Of a stretch of 64,000 bases of DNA, positions 35,173-43,383 are shown one piece after another. Below the pieces are notes generated by a model. It did not search any database. It was given only the letters and a program-made list of their open reading frames with translations, and was not told where the DNA came from. The first letter of the stretch is position 1; each line of letters starts with the position of its first letter. The stretch is from CAVWDU01 sp963840725. GTDB lineage: Bacteria > Pseudomonadota > Gammaproteobacteria > Pseudomonadales > Halieaceae. The position numbers and the translations under genes were made by a program. Location of the stretch: NCBI GenBank assembly GCA_963840725.1, contig CAWIZY010000016.1, positions 310,001 through 374,000 on the forward strand, given 5' to 3'.

Positions 35173-36438
35173 TTAAGCGGCGTTGAGCTCTTCCTCCAGT
35201 TCGACTGCGCGCCCGAGAGTTGCCTTGTCAAGGTCAATGCTGCCGGCAAATGCCGAAAAGGCCATGCTTGCGGCCAATCGCCGTAAATCTGCGGCCCACT
35301 CGGGAACATAGACCGGCGGAAGCAGCCAGCCACTTTCAAACAGTGGATCCAGCCGCACGGCATCGGCTATCGTGAGCCGACCCGCGAACAGGTTGCTCAG
35401 CAAATTGGGTTTGTTATCTCGTATCGCCAAACGGCAAAGCGTGTGCACTTCCAGAAGTCCCTGCAGATAAACTGCATCTTTTGTAAATACGATCCCATCC
35501 TTTACCGCTCCGCCTCTGAACACGCGCTGCGCAGATTGCATAGATTCTTTTTCAGATTGCCCTGACTCCAGGAAAAAACGAAAGAGGTCAATAAAGTCGG
35601 CGCCGTCCAGGGCGTCCCGCACCGCGATCACGCGCAGGGCAATGCGTCTCAGGCGGGAGATATCAATGGAATTAGTAATCAGCTCAGCCATTACGGCAAT
35701 CCCCTCCTGAGTGCGGGTCGTGCGGGGAGCCCCCAGACCAAGAGACTTCAAGTGAATCTGTTTCCGTCCGTTCAGCTGGGTGGCCGTGTGCACAAACGCT
35801 TCGTGTTGCAGAAGCTGTCCTTTGTCGAGTTCGGAGAACAGGGCGCCCCCTCGCAAACGAATTCGCGTAGCACCGGCCAGTGCTTTCGCCGAAATGGAGT
35901 CATCAACAATCACACTCACTGAATCGTGGCTAAAAAACCGATCCACTTCCTGTCTTAGCCAGACAGCAAATTTCTCGGCTGGAATATCAGCTTTTGTGTC
36001 TGGTATCTGTTGCCCACCAATAAGCCGGTCCGTGACTTCCAGAAAGAACTTTGCACCGTCCACAGCCGAGATGTCCTGATGTTTATAGACAAAGTCAGGC
36101 CGACCATAGACATTTTGCGAATATTCCGTGAAGGCAGTGGTCCCAACGGACATCAGCATACGTCCCGCTTTTGCGTAACTGCGCGCTGTTTCGGCCAGGA
36201 ATTTTTCTACCGGATCGGCCTCATCACATGTGCTGGCGATGCTGTCCAACTCCGTTACGCTGGCGTCGACATCCGGCGCCGTGATGCAGATCTCGGGCAA
36301 CGTTGGATTACCCTTGCCCCAGTCCTGCAAAAACTTCTCACCGACGCCCACCGGCCAAGCCAAGGTACTGAGGACCTTTATCTTTTTCGATGCCTTGATC
36401 AGTCGGTCGTCCAGCGATTCAATTCGAGAGCTTTTCAT
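35173..36438 (-). CDS. QEGLA-motif protein, DUF1704/MATCAP-like metallopeptidase
   Basis: A 421-residue protein from the ATG at 36438. It has the zinc motif HEAFVH (HExxxH) in LLQHEAFVHTATQLNG near residue 225, and downstream GAPRTTRTQEGIAVMAEL, the QEGLA-type motif that named the family (flavohemoglobin expression-modulating QEGLA motif protein). The human relatives MATCAP1/2 are tubulin tyrosine carboxypeptidases with the same HExxxH/E arrangement. A bacterial protein cannot have that substrate but may be a carboxypeptidase. It is soluble and convergent with the surface protein gene, 11 bp apart. Older literature ties it to flavohaemoglobin expression, which I regard as weak. Confidence 0.8.
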   Translation of the reverse strand: MKSSRIESLDDRLIKASKKIKVLSTLAWPVGVGEKFLQDWGKGNPTLPEICITAPDVDASVTELDSIASTCDEADPVEKFLAETARSYAKAGRMLMSVGTTAFTEYSQNVYGRPDFVYKHQDISAVDGAKFFLEVTDRLIGGQQIPDTKADIPAEKFAVWLRQEVDRFFSHDSVSVIVDDSISAKALAGATRIRLRGGALFSELDKGQLLQHEAFVHTATQLNGRKQIHLKSLGLGAPRTTRTQEGIAVMAELITNSIDISRLRRIALRVIAVRDALDGADFIDLFRFFLESGQSEKESMQSAQRVFRGGAVKDGIVFTKDAVYLQGLLEVHTLCRLAIRDNKPNLLSNLFAGRLTIADAVRLDPLFESGWLLPPVYVPEWAADLRRLAASMAFSAFAGSIDLDKATLGRAVELEEELNAA

Positions 36439-36498
36439 ACTTGAGTGAGTCCGATGATGGATGCGCGGGGAGCGCAAAACTCAAGCTTACTCTCTTTT

Positions 36499-36660
36499 CT
36501 AGGGCATCTCTGAAAAACGATCCAATGGTGGCAAAATAGAGTTTTTCATCCACGGGATCAAGCTATGAGCCAACTGACCTTCGCCGAAGCCGAATATGAA
36601 GGCAAGAACCGCCGCGAGAAGTTTCTGGAACGCATGGATGCCCTCATCCCTTGCTTCCAT
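36499..36660 (+). mobile_element. IS5-family IS fragment (left end and transposase N-terminus)
   Basis: It begins CTAGGGCATCTCTGAA, the same type of terminus as the 284-bp MITEs. At 36565 the transposase starts with MSQLTFAEAEYEGKNRREKF and LERMDALIPC, the usual IS5 N-terminus. Similarity breaks off near 36655. This fragment shows which IS type could have mobilised the MITEs. Confidence 0.8.
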
Positions 36661-36739
36661 CTCGTTAGGGAGACCACAGGTGATTTTCAGCAGAGTGTGT
36701 ATTCTGTTGTGAGCTCAGAAGCGGAGAATGGCCAATCAC

Positions 36740-37177
36740 CTAATCGGCGCCCGCTTCCACCTCTTCGCATCGGAACTTCATCTCATAAGAAGGGCAATTC
36801 GCTCCAAGCCGCACAAGCCAATTCTTAGAGTTCTCTGAGTCGATAATGCTAATAACCTTCACAGGTTGTCTGCGTTTTAGACAAGACTCCGTCGCAATCG
36901 AGTTTGCGACGCGCTTTGCCTCATCCGAGCTATTGGCCAGGACCCATACGGAATAGAGGTTTCGATCAAACCAATATCCGTTTCCATAAGTTCCAGCAAC
37001 CTTTGTCTGGATTGGCTCGCCGCTACTGCAGTCGTTCGATAAGGAGGAGCTCCCGATAATCAATCCCGCATCCATTGGGCCAATTATAGGTGACCCAAAA
37101 ACGCAAGAATTGAGAACTATCAGGATCATCGCCACAAAAATCATGCGGCCAATAGTATATATTCCAACATTGAACAT
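36740..37177 (-). CDS. putative lipoprotein, function unknown
   Basis: A 145-residue protein from the ATG at 37177; the frame is open further up but begins there with a good lipoprotein signal, MIFVAMILIVLNSCVFG (lipobox Cys). The mature part has five further Cys, a Gly/Ser-rich region (LIIGSSSLSNDCSSGEP) and a strand-rich tail such as YWFDRNLYSVWVLANSSDEA. I recognise no family. It is divergent in composition (AT-richer) from its neighbours and lies between an IS5 fragment and a chimeric lipoprotein gene, suggesting acquisition. Confidence 0.5.
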   Translation of the reverse strand: MFNVGIYTIGRMIFVAMILIVLNSCVFGSPIIGPMDAGLIIGSSSLSNDCSSGEPIQTKVAGTYGNGYWFDRNLYSVWVLANSSDEAKRVANSIATESCLKRRQPVKVISIIDSENSKNWLVRLGANCPSYEMKFRCEEVEAGAD

Positions 37178-37262
37178 AACTGAATCCAACCGACAGTCGC
37201 CTATCGTAAGTATAGGTGCAGGAGCTAAGCGGAAGCTGCCAAAGGCGGCGCCCAGATTACTA

Positions 37263-37694
37263 TCAAAATGACGATAAAAATCTGTTGCGTTTGTGCCAGC
37301 TTTCGACAGTATCGTTTGGAAAGCAGCGTGGCGGGACATTTTCGCCGTCCACCGGGTAGAGCAGAAAAGAACCGCCGCAGTCGTTGCCGCAGGACTCCGC
37401 GGCGTTGGTAGCCAGACCAGCGGCCCGCCCAAGGCTGAAGCGACTTACCTCCAGTTCCTGAACCGAGTTGATGGGTACCGATGTCTCCCTGCCCTCGATG
37501 GCGTCGTCGGTGACGGCGCTGACCGTTATCTCAATAACCCGGGTATCCGACGTCGTTACCCGGATTTCGTCGCCAGGTGCGATCACCTCGCCAGCGCGAA
37601 CCCCCCGCTGTAATTCCAGTGCCGTGGTATCGGTTCTCGTGAAGGAAGTGCAGGCCACCAATAAGCTAACCAGAAGATGAACCAGGCAGCGCAC
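37263..37694 (-). pseudogene. chimeric lipoprotein: fused remnants of a lipoprotein gene pair
   Basis: From the GTG at 37694 (GGAG upstream) this reads VRCLVHLLVSLLVACTSF, a lipobox signal, then EVIAPGDEIRVTTSDTRVIE and SVPINSVQELEVSRFS. This is closely similar to the intact gene at 38889. After SLGRAAGL it switches to GLATNAAESCGNDCGGSFLL and YPVDGENV, which match the C-terminus of the different gene at 39242. An internal deletion has therefore joined the first part of one gene to the last part of the next. The 3' end (PPRCFPNDTVESW) is novel. Confidence 0.75.
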
Positions 37695-37797
37695 GCGCTC
37701 TCCTACCCATCGGGGTGAGGCTATGGGCAGGGAGCCCACAGGGCGCGACGGGGTTTTGTCGCGCTAACCTGCGCCTGCCAAGATCCGCAGACAACGC
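37405..37797 (-). repeat. inverted duplication, left copy
   Basis: Inverted copy of about 38790-39165, covering the promoter-proximal palindrome and the first part of the lipoprotein gene. It ends exactly where the IS91 remnant copy 4 begins. Identity is high but not perfect. Confidence 0.75.
37741..37764. terminator. GCGCGAC...GTCGCGC palindrome (two inverted copies)
   Basis: GCGCGAC, GGGGTTTT and GTCGCGC form a hairpin just upstream of the chimeric lipoprotein gene. The same sequence in opposite orientation lies at 38830-38853 before the intact gene. It may be a terminator of the previous transcription unit or a REP-like palindrome. Confidence 0.5.
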
Positions 37798-37996
37798 TTT
37801 GACGGATGGCCGCCCCACGCGAACACCCCGTGAAAACGTAGCTGGGCGCCCCCGTCAGCTTCACCCGAGGCCGGGGTCGGACCTCGCAGGGCCAGGGCTG
37901 CCAGCCGCGCGAGAAAGTCCAACGGGTCAAATATCACGTGGGTCGTGCCGTCCCGATACGGGGTTTTTAGCTGATAGCGCACCTGCCCGTTGCTGG
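37798..37996 (-). pseudogene. IS91-family transposase remnant, copy 4
   Basis: About 199 bp matching the central part of copies 1 to 3, including QVRYQLKTPYRDGTTHVIFD and PLDFLARLAAL. Both edges are abrupt: the left at the inverted duplication, the right after CGTTGCTGG. No coding function remains. Confidence 0.8.
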
Positions 37997-38789
37997 CACA
38001 TCGCCAAGGCAAGCCCTGGCCAGGGGAAAATCGTCGCTGAAGCCGCTCGCGGGTGAGTTCATGTGCTGCTCCCGGGTAAGGTACCGCTCAAGAGGCACGA
38101 CCCTGATAACGCTGTGGATGTTCTGATTATTGCGCAATTTTCAGCCTAACCAGCGCTGCAGCTTCTGACAAGCACGTGGTGCCCTGTCGAATTTGGCACG
38201 CTTGCGCCGTCGCAGGGCGCTGTCCAGGGCACGAAGCCCGCGATGCGCGTTTCCCCTGGCCGCATCTGTTTGACCGCATCGCCGCCCGCTAAGACGCGCA
38301 ATACGGACTCAAACAGGAACACCTGGCAGGCATCGCAGCCACCAATTTCGGCAACGCGCAGCGTAACCCGCACTCCCAGAGCCGTAACTGGCAGTTTGCT
38401 GACGGTTGTTTTGGCGAAGACGCCTACCGTTGTGCTCGGTAGCGGGCGACCTCCTGATTGCGGAGACCGTCGACTTGCCCCACATGCTGGTCACCATGCA
38501 CATGTCGAAGTCCATTTTTGTGAAGGATTGACTGCAGCCCATCAAGCGCAGACGCGCGAGACCAGGACCGTATGCCTGCCTGCGCTCCCTGAGTGACCGC
38601 TATGGAAAAAGCTGCCGTTCGCAGCCGACTTTTCCGATGACGGCTATCGACCCGAAACAATCGATCGCCCAAAATGCCAGGGCTGGGGGTTTTCGCACGA
38701 AATTCGGCCTTTGTTGACACGTCGTCCGACGTGGCTGGTCGGTGGTCTGAACTCACGGACTTTACGAAATAGCGCACATTTAATTCTGT
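37997..38789. other. 0.8 kb without supported genes
   Basis: Short fragments of reading frame appear in all phases with many stops. A stretch near 38450-38530 reads GDLLIAETVDLPHMLVTMHM in one frame but has no continuation. It is probably decayed transposon DNA between the two inverted lipoprotein units. Confidence 0.45.
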
Positions 38790-39165
38790 TGACTGCGGGG
38801 CGCGGCAGGCGCAGATTAGCGCGACAAAACCCCGTCGCGCCTTGTGGGCTCTCTGCCCATAGCCTTACCACGATGGGTGGGAGAGCGCGTGCGCTGCCTC
38901 GTCTTTCTGCTGGCCGGCCTGCTGGTGGCCTGTACACCCTTCACTAAAACCGACATCGCGACACTGGATCTGCAGCAGGGGATTCGCGCTGGCGAATTGA
39001 TCGCACCTGGCGACGAAATACGGGTAACGACGTCGGACGCCCAAGTCATTGAGCTGACGGTCAGCGCCATCACCGACGAAAGCATCGCGGGCGCAGAGGC
39101 ATCGGTCCCCATCGACTCGGTACAGGAGCTGGAGGTACGTCGCTTCAGCACTGAACGGGCCGTGG
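38790..39165 (+). repeat. inverted duplication, right copy
   Basis: Counterpart of 37405-37797 in opposite orientation; the intact lipoprotein gene starts in it. The palindrome at 38830 and the sequence AGCCCACA..GGCGCGAC are shared between the copies. Confidence 0.75.
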
Positions 39166-39245
39166 CAGTAAGTGCTGGCAGCGTGCTACTCAGTTGGTGG
39201 CTCATCGGACTTGTGTTCTCGATGATCGTGGTATTCCCAGCGTGA
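38889..39245 (+). CDS. small lipoprotein, paralogue of the chimeric gene
   Basis: A 118-residue lipoprotein from the GTG at 38889, which is preceded by GGTGGGAG; the upstream ATG frame adds only a non-signal-like stretch. It begins VRCLVFLLAGLLVACTPF (lipobox LLVAC). The mature domain, GELIAPGDEIRVTTSDAQVIE..., ELTVSAITDESIAGAEASVP, looks like a small beta barrel, perhaps SH3- or KOW-like. It ends with a hydrophobic tail SAGSVLLSWWLIGLVFSMIV that could anchor it a second time. Its stop overlaps the start of the next gene (GTGA), so they are coupled. Confidence 0.65.
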   Translation: MRCLVFLLAGLLVACTPFTKTDIATLDLQQGIRAGELIAPGDEIRVTTSDAQVIELTVSAITDESIAGAEASVPIDSVQELEVRRFSTERAVAVSAGSVLLSWWLIGLVFSMIVVFPA

Positions 39246-39823
39246 GCACCCGCTGCAGGCATCTACGCAGAGAGACGGCACTACTGCTCAGCGTCATGGT
39301 ACTGATGATCTTCGGCTGTGCCAGCGGCGGACCTCGGTTCGCGGATCTCTGGCCCAGCCTGGGGCCCACAGCCGAAGGGTATGGCCGCGTCGTAATTTTC
39401 CGAACTCGGGACTCAGTTCAGTACATGCTCCGTGGCGCGAGGCTGAAAATAGACGACATGGAGCGCGGGGCGCTGCAGATCGGTGAGTTCCGTTTCTATA
39501 CTCTCCGGTCAGGGGCGCACTATATAGGAACAGACATCTGGGACACCGTCGGGAGTTGCCAGGTGAATATTGAGCTAAAGGCCGGACAGACCCTGTATTT
39601 CCAAGTTGACCCACGGCGGGTCAATTTTTGGTCGTTCGCCGGCCCTGCACTGGCGGTGGACTTGCTCGCGGAATCGGTCGGTATAGGGGTTCCAATCGGT
39701 TTGGCGACCAGCGCCGCAGAGTCCTACGGAAAGATCTGCGGCGGAGCCTTCCTTCTCTACCCGGTAGACGCCGAAAGCGCGCACCCGCATTTGCTGGAAC
39801 TAAAGCTGGGCCAAGGCGGCTGA
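39242..39823 (+). CDS. DUF2846-like lipoprotein
   Basis: A 193-residue lipoprotein starting at GTG 39242, overlapping the previous stop. Signal LLLSVMVLMIFGCASGG has a lipobox Cys. The mature part reads GYGRVVIFRTRDSVQYMLRG, LRSGAHYIGTDIW, VNIELKAGQTLYFQVDP, the beta-sandwich pattern of DUF2846 proteins, then an Ala-rich helix. A deletion derivative of this pair survives at 37263. Coupled translation with the upstream lipoprotein suggests a two-component envelope complex of unknown role. Confidence 0.7.
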   Translation: MSTRCRHLRRETALLLSVMVLMIFGCASGGPRFADLWPSLGPTAEGYGRVVIFRTRDSVQYMLRGARLKIDDMERGALQIGEFRFYTLRSGAHYIGTDIWDTVGSCQVNIELKAGQTLYFQVDPRRVNFWSFAGPALAVDLLAESVGIGVPIGLATSAAESYGKICGGAFLLYPVDAESAHPHLLELKLGQGG

Positions 39824-40215
39824 ACGGCAGGGCGGCGCCTCGTTCCGCATGGTGCTCGACGTCGGAAACTGGGACGCCACACGCGCCTGCGCATCCGGCT
39901 TGAACCTGCGCCCTACAAATAGGCAGCATAATCCAACCTTTCGCCGGATCGCAGCGGATAGTCTCGCCTGATCGGCCAGTGCATCTGCCGTAGGCCGGCC
40001 ACACCGGCTTACAAATCAACGTGCAGATTCGCATCACGGCATCGAATTCGCGCCAACGACGCCCTTCCCGGCGCGCTTTCCCCCTACCCAAGTGATGCTG
40101 TTTTCTTAGTGATGCTGTTCGGGATATCCGTACAGCAAGTGTTCACCCGACTGTAAGACTTCAGGGTATCTCATCCCCTATACTACCCACCGTGTCCTAC
40201 CCGGTATTTAAAAAA
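39824..40215. other. intergenic before the M1 peptidase
   Basis: In 392 bp I see no gene. Duplicated GTGATGCTGTT words at 40092 and 40110 are the only local repeat. The promoter of the peptidase gene is probably near 40130-40190. Confidence 0.4.
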
Positions 40216-42105
40216 ATGATGAGCAGAACGTTAACCTTTCCAGCCCTGTCCGCGCTGGCTCTTTCACTGGTTCTGGCAGCCTGCGAACGAGGGCCACGGG
40301 GCTCTTATGAGCCGGCCCATGACTACTACTCTGTCGCCAATACCGATGCCTTCATCACCGATCACCTGGTACTGGATCTCGCCGTCGATTTTGACCAGCG
40401 TGAACTGCACGGGACTGCCACGCTACGCATGCTCAACCTGTCGCCGCTCGCGCGCGAAGTGGTGCTCGATACCCGCGATCTCATTATTGATTCCGCGACA
40501 GTCATGATACCGGGAGAAGCCCCACGGGCAGTTTCATTTGCACTCGGTGAGCGCGATGACGTGCTGGGCCAGCCCCTGACCGTGACGCTGCCGGCAGCTT
40601 TTGATCCCCAGGGTGGGTTCGACCTGACACTGGCCTACCGCACAGCGCCCGAGGCCACCGCATTACAATGGTTACCCGCCTCGCTGACCGCCGGTGGCGA
40701 ACACCCGATGATGTTCTCGCAATCGCAGGCCATCCACGCTCGCAGTTGGGTGCCGCTCCAGGATACGCCCTCAGTCCGCTTTACCTATGAGGCAACGATC
40801 CGCACACCCGACAACATGCTGGCATTGATGAGTGCGAACAATGATCCGGCGGCGCCGCGAACAGGCGTTTATCAGTTCGAGATGCCGCAACCGATTCCGT
40901 CGTACCTGCTGGCCATTGCCGTGGGCAACCTGTTCTTCGAGCCGATTGGCGAGGACACCGGCGTCTACGCCGAACCCGAATTACTCGAGGCTTCCGCTTA
41001 CGAGTTTGCCGGCACGCAGGACATGCTCGACCTGGCCGAGCGGCGCTTTGGCCCTTATGAATGGGGTCGCTACGACCTGTTGATCCTGCCCCCGAGCTTT
41101 CCCTTCGGCGGCATGGAAAACCCCCGGCTGTCCTTCATCACTCCCAGCGTTCTGGCGGGCGACCGCAGCCTGGTATCGTTGATCGCTCATGAGTTGGCGC
41201 ACTCGTGGTCAGGTAACCTGGTGACCAATGCCACCTGGCGCGACATCTGGCTCAATGAGGGTACCACCAGCTACCTTGAAGCGCGCCTGATGGAAGAGCT
41301 CTACGGTGTCGACCGGGCCAATGAAGAACGCGTGTTGGGCTACAACAGCCTGCTGGCTGATTTGGACACCATCCCCGCTGAATTTCAGCCCCTGGCACCG
41401 AAAGTGCTGCCAGAGGACGGCGAAAGCCCGCAAGAGGGTTTGCAGTACGCCAAGGGCCAGTTTTTCCTCGAACACATGGAGAAGCAATTTGGTCGGGAGG
41501 TGTTTGACTCATTCATGGCGGACTATTTCGCCACCTTCGCCTGGCAGTCTATAACCACCGAGACCTTTCTGGATTACCTGGATCAAAACCTACTCAGCAT
41601 TCACCCAGGTGTTTACCGCCGTGAGCAGGCCGCGGAATGGTTGTACGATCCTGGAATACCGGCCGATTTCGTGCCACCCGTTTCCCCGGCGCTCGAAAAT
41701 GCAGCCGCCGCTGCGATGGGTGTTGCCGGGGGTGAGGTCAGTCTTGCCAACCTCGATCCGCAGGCATGGAGCCCGCAGGCAACGGTGAACTTTATAAACA
41801 GTCTTCCGCCTGAGATGAGCACCGAGGCACTGGAGGCGATTGACGCGCATTTTGGCTTCAGTCAGTCGCGCAATGCGGAAATTACCCGGGCCTGGTTTAT
41901 CCAGGTCGCCGGGCGTCGCCACTTGCCGGCCTACCCCGCCATGAAGGACCACCTGTCCCGGCACGGCCGCACCCGTCTGATCAAACCGGTTTACGCAGCG
42001 CTGGTGGCCAACGGTCAGGACAGGGATCTGGCACTGACCCTATTCGAGGAACGCCAGAGCGGGTATCACCCGCTCACCAATGGCGCCATCAAATCACTTT
42101 TTTAA
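40216..42105 (+). CDS. M1 family aminopeptidase (LTA4 hydrolase-type), lipoprotein
   Basis: A 629-residue zinc aminopeptidase if started at the ATG at 40216; a GTG at 40192 would add eight residues. The signal TFPALSALALSLVLAACERG ends in a lipobox, so it is a periplasmic lipoprotein. The N-terminal beta domain holds the exopeptidase motif FPFGGMENPRLSF (GxMEN). Zinc ligands are HELAHSWSGN near residue 325 and the Glu of LNEGTTSYLE 19 residues later. The C-terminal helical domain fits leukotriene-A4-hydrolase-like enzymes. It removes N-terminal residues from peptides, probably in peptide scavenging. Confidence 0.9.
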   Translation: MMSRTLTFPALSALALSLVLAACERGPRGSYEPAHDYYSVANTDAFITDHLVLDLAVDFDQRELHGTATLRMLNLSPLAREVVLDTRDLIIDSATVMIPGEAPRAVSFALGERDDVLGQPLTVTLPAAFDPQGGFDLTLAYRTAPEATALQWLPASLTAGGEHPMMFSQSQAIHARSWVPLQDTPSVRFTYEATIRTPDNMLALMSANNDPAAPRTGVYQFEMPQPIPSYLLAIAVGNLFFEPIGEDTGVYAEPELLEASAYEFAGTQDMLDLAERRFGPYEWGRYDLLILPPSFPFGGMENPRLSFITPSVLAGDRSLVSLIAHELAHSWSGNLVTNATWRDIWLNEGTTSYLEARLMEELYGVDRANEERVLGYNSLLADLDTIPAEFQPLAPKVLPEDGESPQEGLQYAKGQFFLEHMEKQFGREVFDSFMADYFATFAWQSITTETFLDYLDQNLLSIHPGVYRREQAAEWLYDPGIPADFVPPVSPALENAAAAAMGVAGGEVSLANLDPQAWSPQATVNFINSLPPEMSTEALEAIDAHFGFSQSRNAEITRAWFIQVAGRRHLPAYPAMKDHLSRHGRTRLIKPVYAALVANGQDRDLALTLFEERQSGYHPLTNGAIKSLF

Positions 42106-42172
42106 CAATGACGCCGGCGTTTGCGGATGACAAGCGCAACAGATCATCAGAGCGAGCCGTACGAATACTCGA

Positions 42173-42198
42173 CGCACACCCCGACTACCGGGTGTGCG
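42173..42198. terminator. 9-bp hairpin after the peptidase gene
   Basis: CGCACACCC and GGGTGTGCG pair around an 8-nt loop about 70 bp after the stop. No U-run follows, so termination is uncertain. Confidence 0.35.
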
Positions 42199-42339
42199 CC
42201 GGGTCCTGAGTAAGGTAGGTTTTACAGCGCCTGAATAAGGTCCTGTAGTTGCGCCACATCGGGATAGACGACACGCACAGGTCGGGTTCAAACTGCTGGG
42301 CTAGGTTCCCTCAAAACAAAAATAAAAGGGGTTAATGCC

Positions 42340-43050
42340 GTGACCAACTCAACCATGGATGCCGCTCCCGCAACCCGGGCAGTTCCAATCGCACGCAGGG
42401 AGTTGACTCTGCGGGTCGTGGCCGTGGCCGTGGCCGTGGCCGTGGCCGTGGGGATCGTATTGTCTATCGTCATGGGAGCGGCCAATGTCTATGTCGGCCT
42501 GAAGGCCGGGATGACGGTATCAGCATCCATACCCGCCGCCGTAATGGCAATGCTTCTGTTCAAACTGCTGTTCAATAATTCATCGATACTGGAGGCCAAC
42601 CAGGTACAGACCTGTGCCTCGGCGGGAGAGCAATGGTTCTCGGCGGATTCGCATCCATGGTCAGCGTCCGCCACGGGCTGGTGTCCGCGGTCAGGGAACT
42701 GGGTGGTAACCTGAGCAGTGGCGGTCTGCTGAAACCAGATACGGAGAGAGACATACCGACCTGGTCAATCCTTGGTCTTGGCGTGGGGTGCACTATGGTA
42801 CTGGCGCTGGTCAATTACCGCTTCACGGGCGGGGTTGGCATCACAGTGCTCGCCACTCTCGTGATGCTGATCATGGGATTTTTCTTCACCGGCGTGGCCA
42901 GTTACATCGTCGGTCTCGTCGGTAACTCCAATAGTCCGGTGTCCGGCATGACAATTACTGCGGTACTGGTCTACAGACGCAGAATGGTCACGGGACACAA
43001 CTCCCTTCAACCTGACAATGCCTGGTCTCAGGCAACACAGTGTTTCCTCT
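42340..43050 (+). pseudogene. OPT-family oligopeptide transporter pseudogene
   Basis: From the GTG at 42340 it reads RVVAVAVAVAVAVGIVLSIV, MGAANVYVGLKAGMTVSASI, PAAVMAMLLF and SILEANQVQTCASAGE, the N-terminus of OPT transporters. There the frame shifts and much sequence is lost. A second frame from about 42633 gives LVSAVRELGGNLSSGG, RDIPTWSILGLGVG, YRFTGGVGITVLATL and SYIVGLVGNSNSPVSGMTIT, internal OPT helices. It stops at 43053. Only about a third of a normal 600-700-residue transporter is left. Confidence 0.8.
42418..42450. repeat. 6-bp microsatellite (GTGGCC)5
   Basis: About five GTGGCC units in the first helix of the OPT pseudogene encode an alternating Val-Ala stretch. Confidence 0.8.
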
Positions 43051-43383
43051 GTTGAGGATGCGACTGCGCACTCCAAACAGCCCAAATGGGCCAGCTATGA
43101 TGGTGAATGACGCACCTCCGTCGTTTTTCATGCGGCACCATTGTTCCGCGGGGTTTTAGGAAAGCCGTGCATGCACGACGCTGAAAAGGGCCGCCAATGA
43201 GAATTGGCGCCTGGAACAGCCGGCGATTGCCGAATCCAGGGGCGGACCGGGAGGCCCGTGGGATTGTTGGACAGGTTCACAGCCAACCGGCTGGTGCGTC
43301 ATAAAGAACCCGGGGGACGCTGTACAGGGGGTAGTATCGCCGTCGTCGCTTGCGCGGCAGCACAACGCCGCTACTATAGGGCC

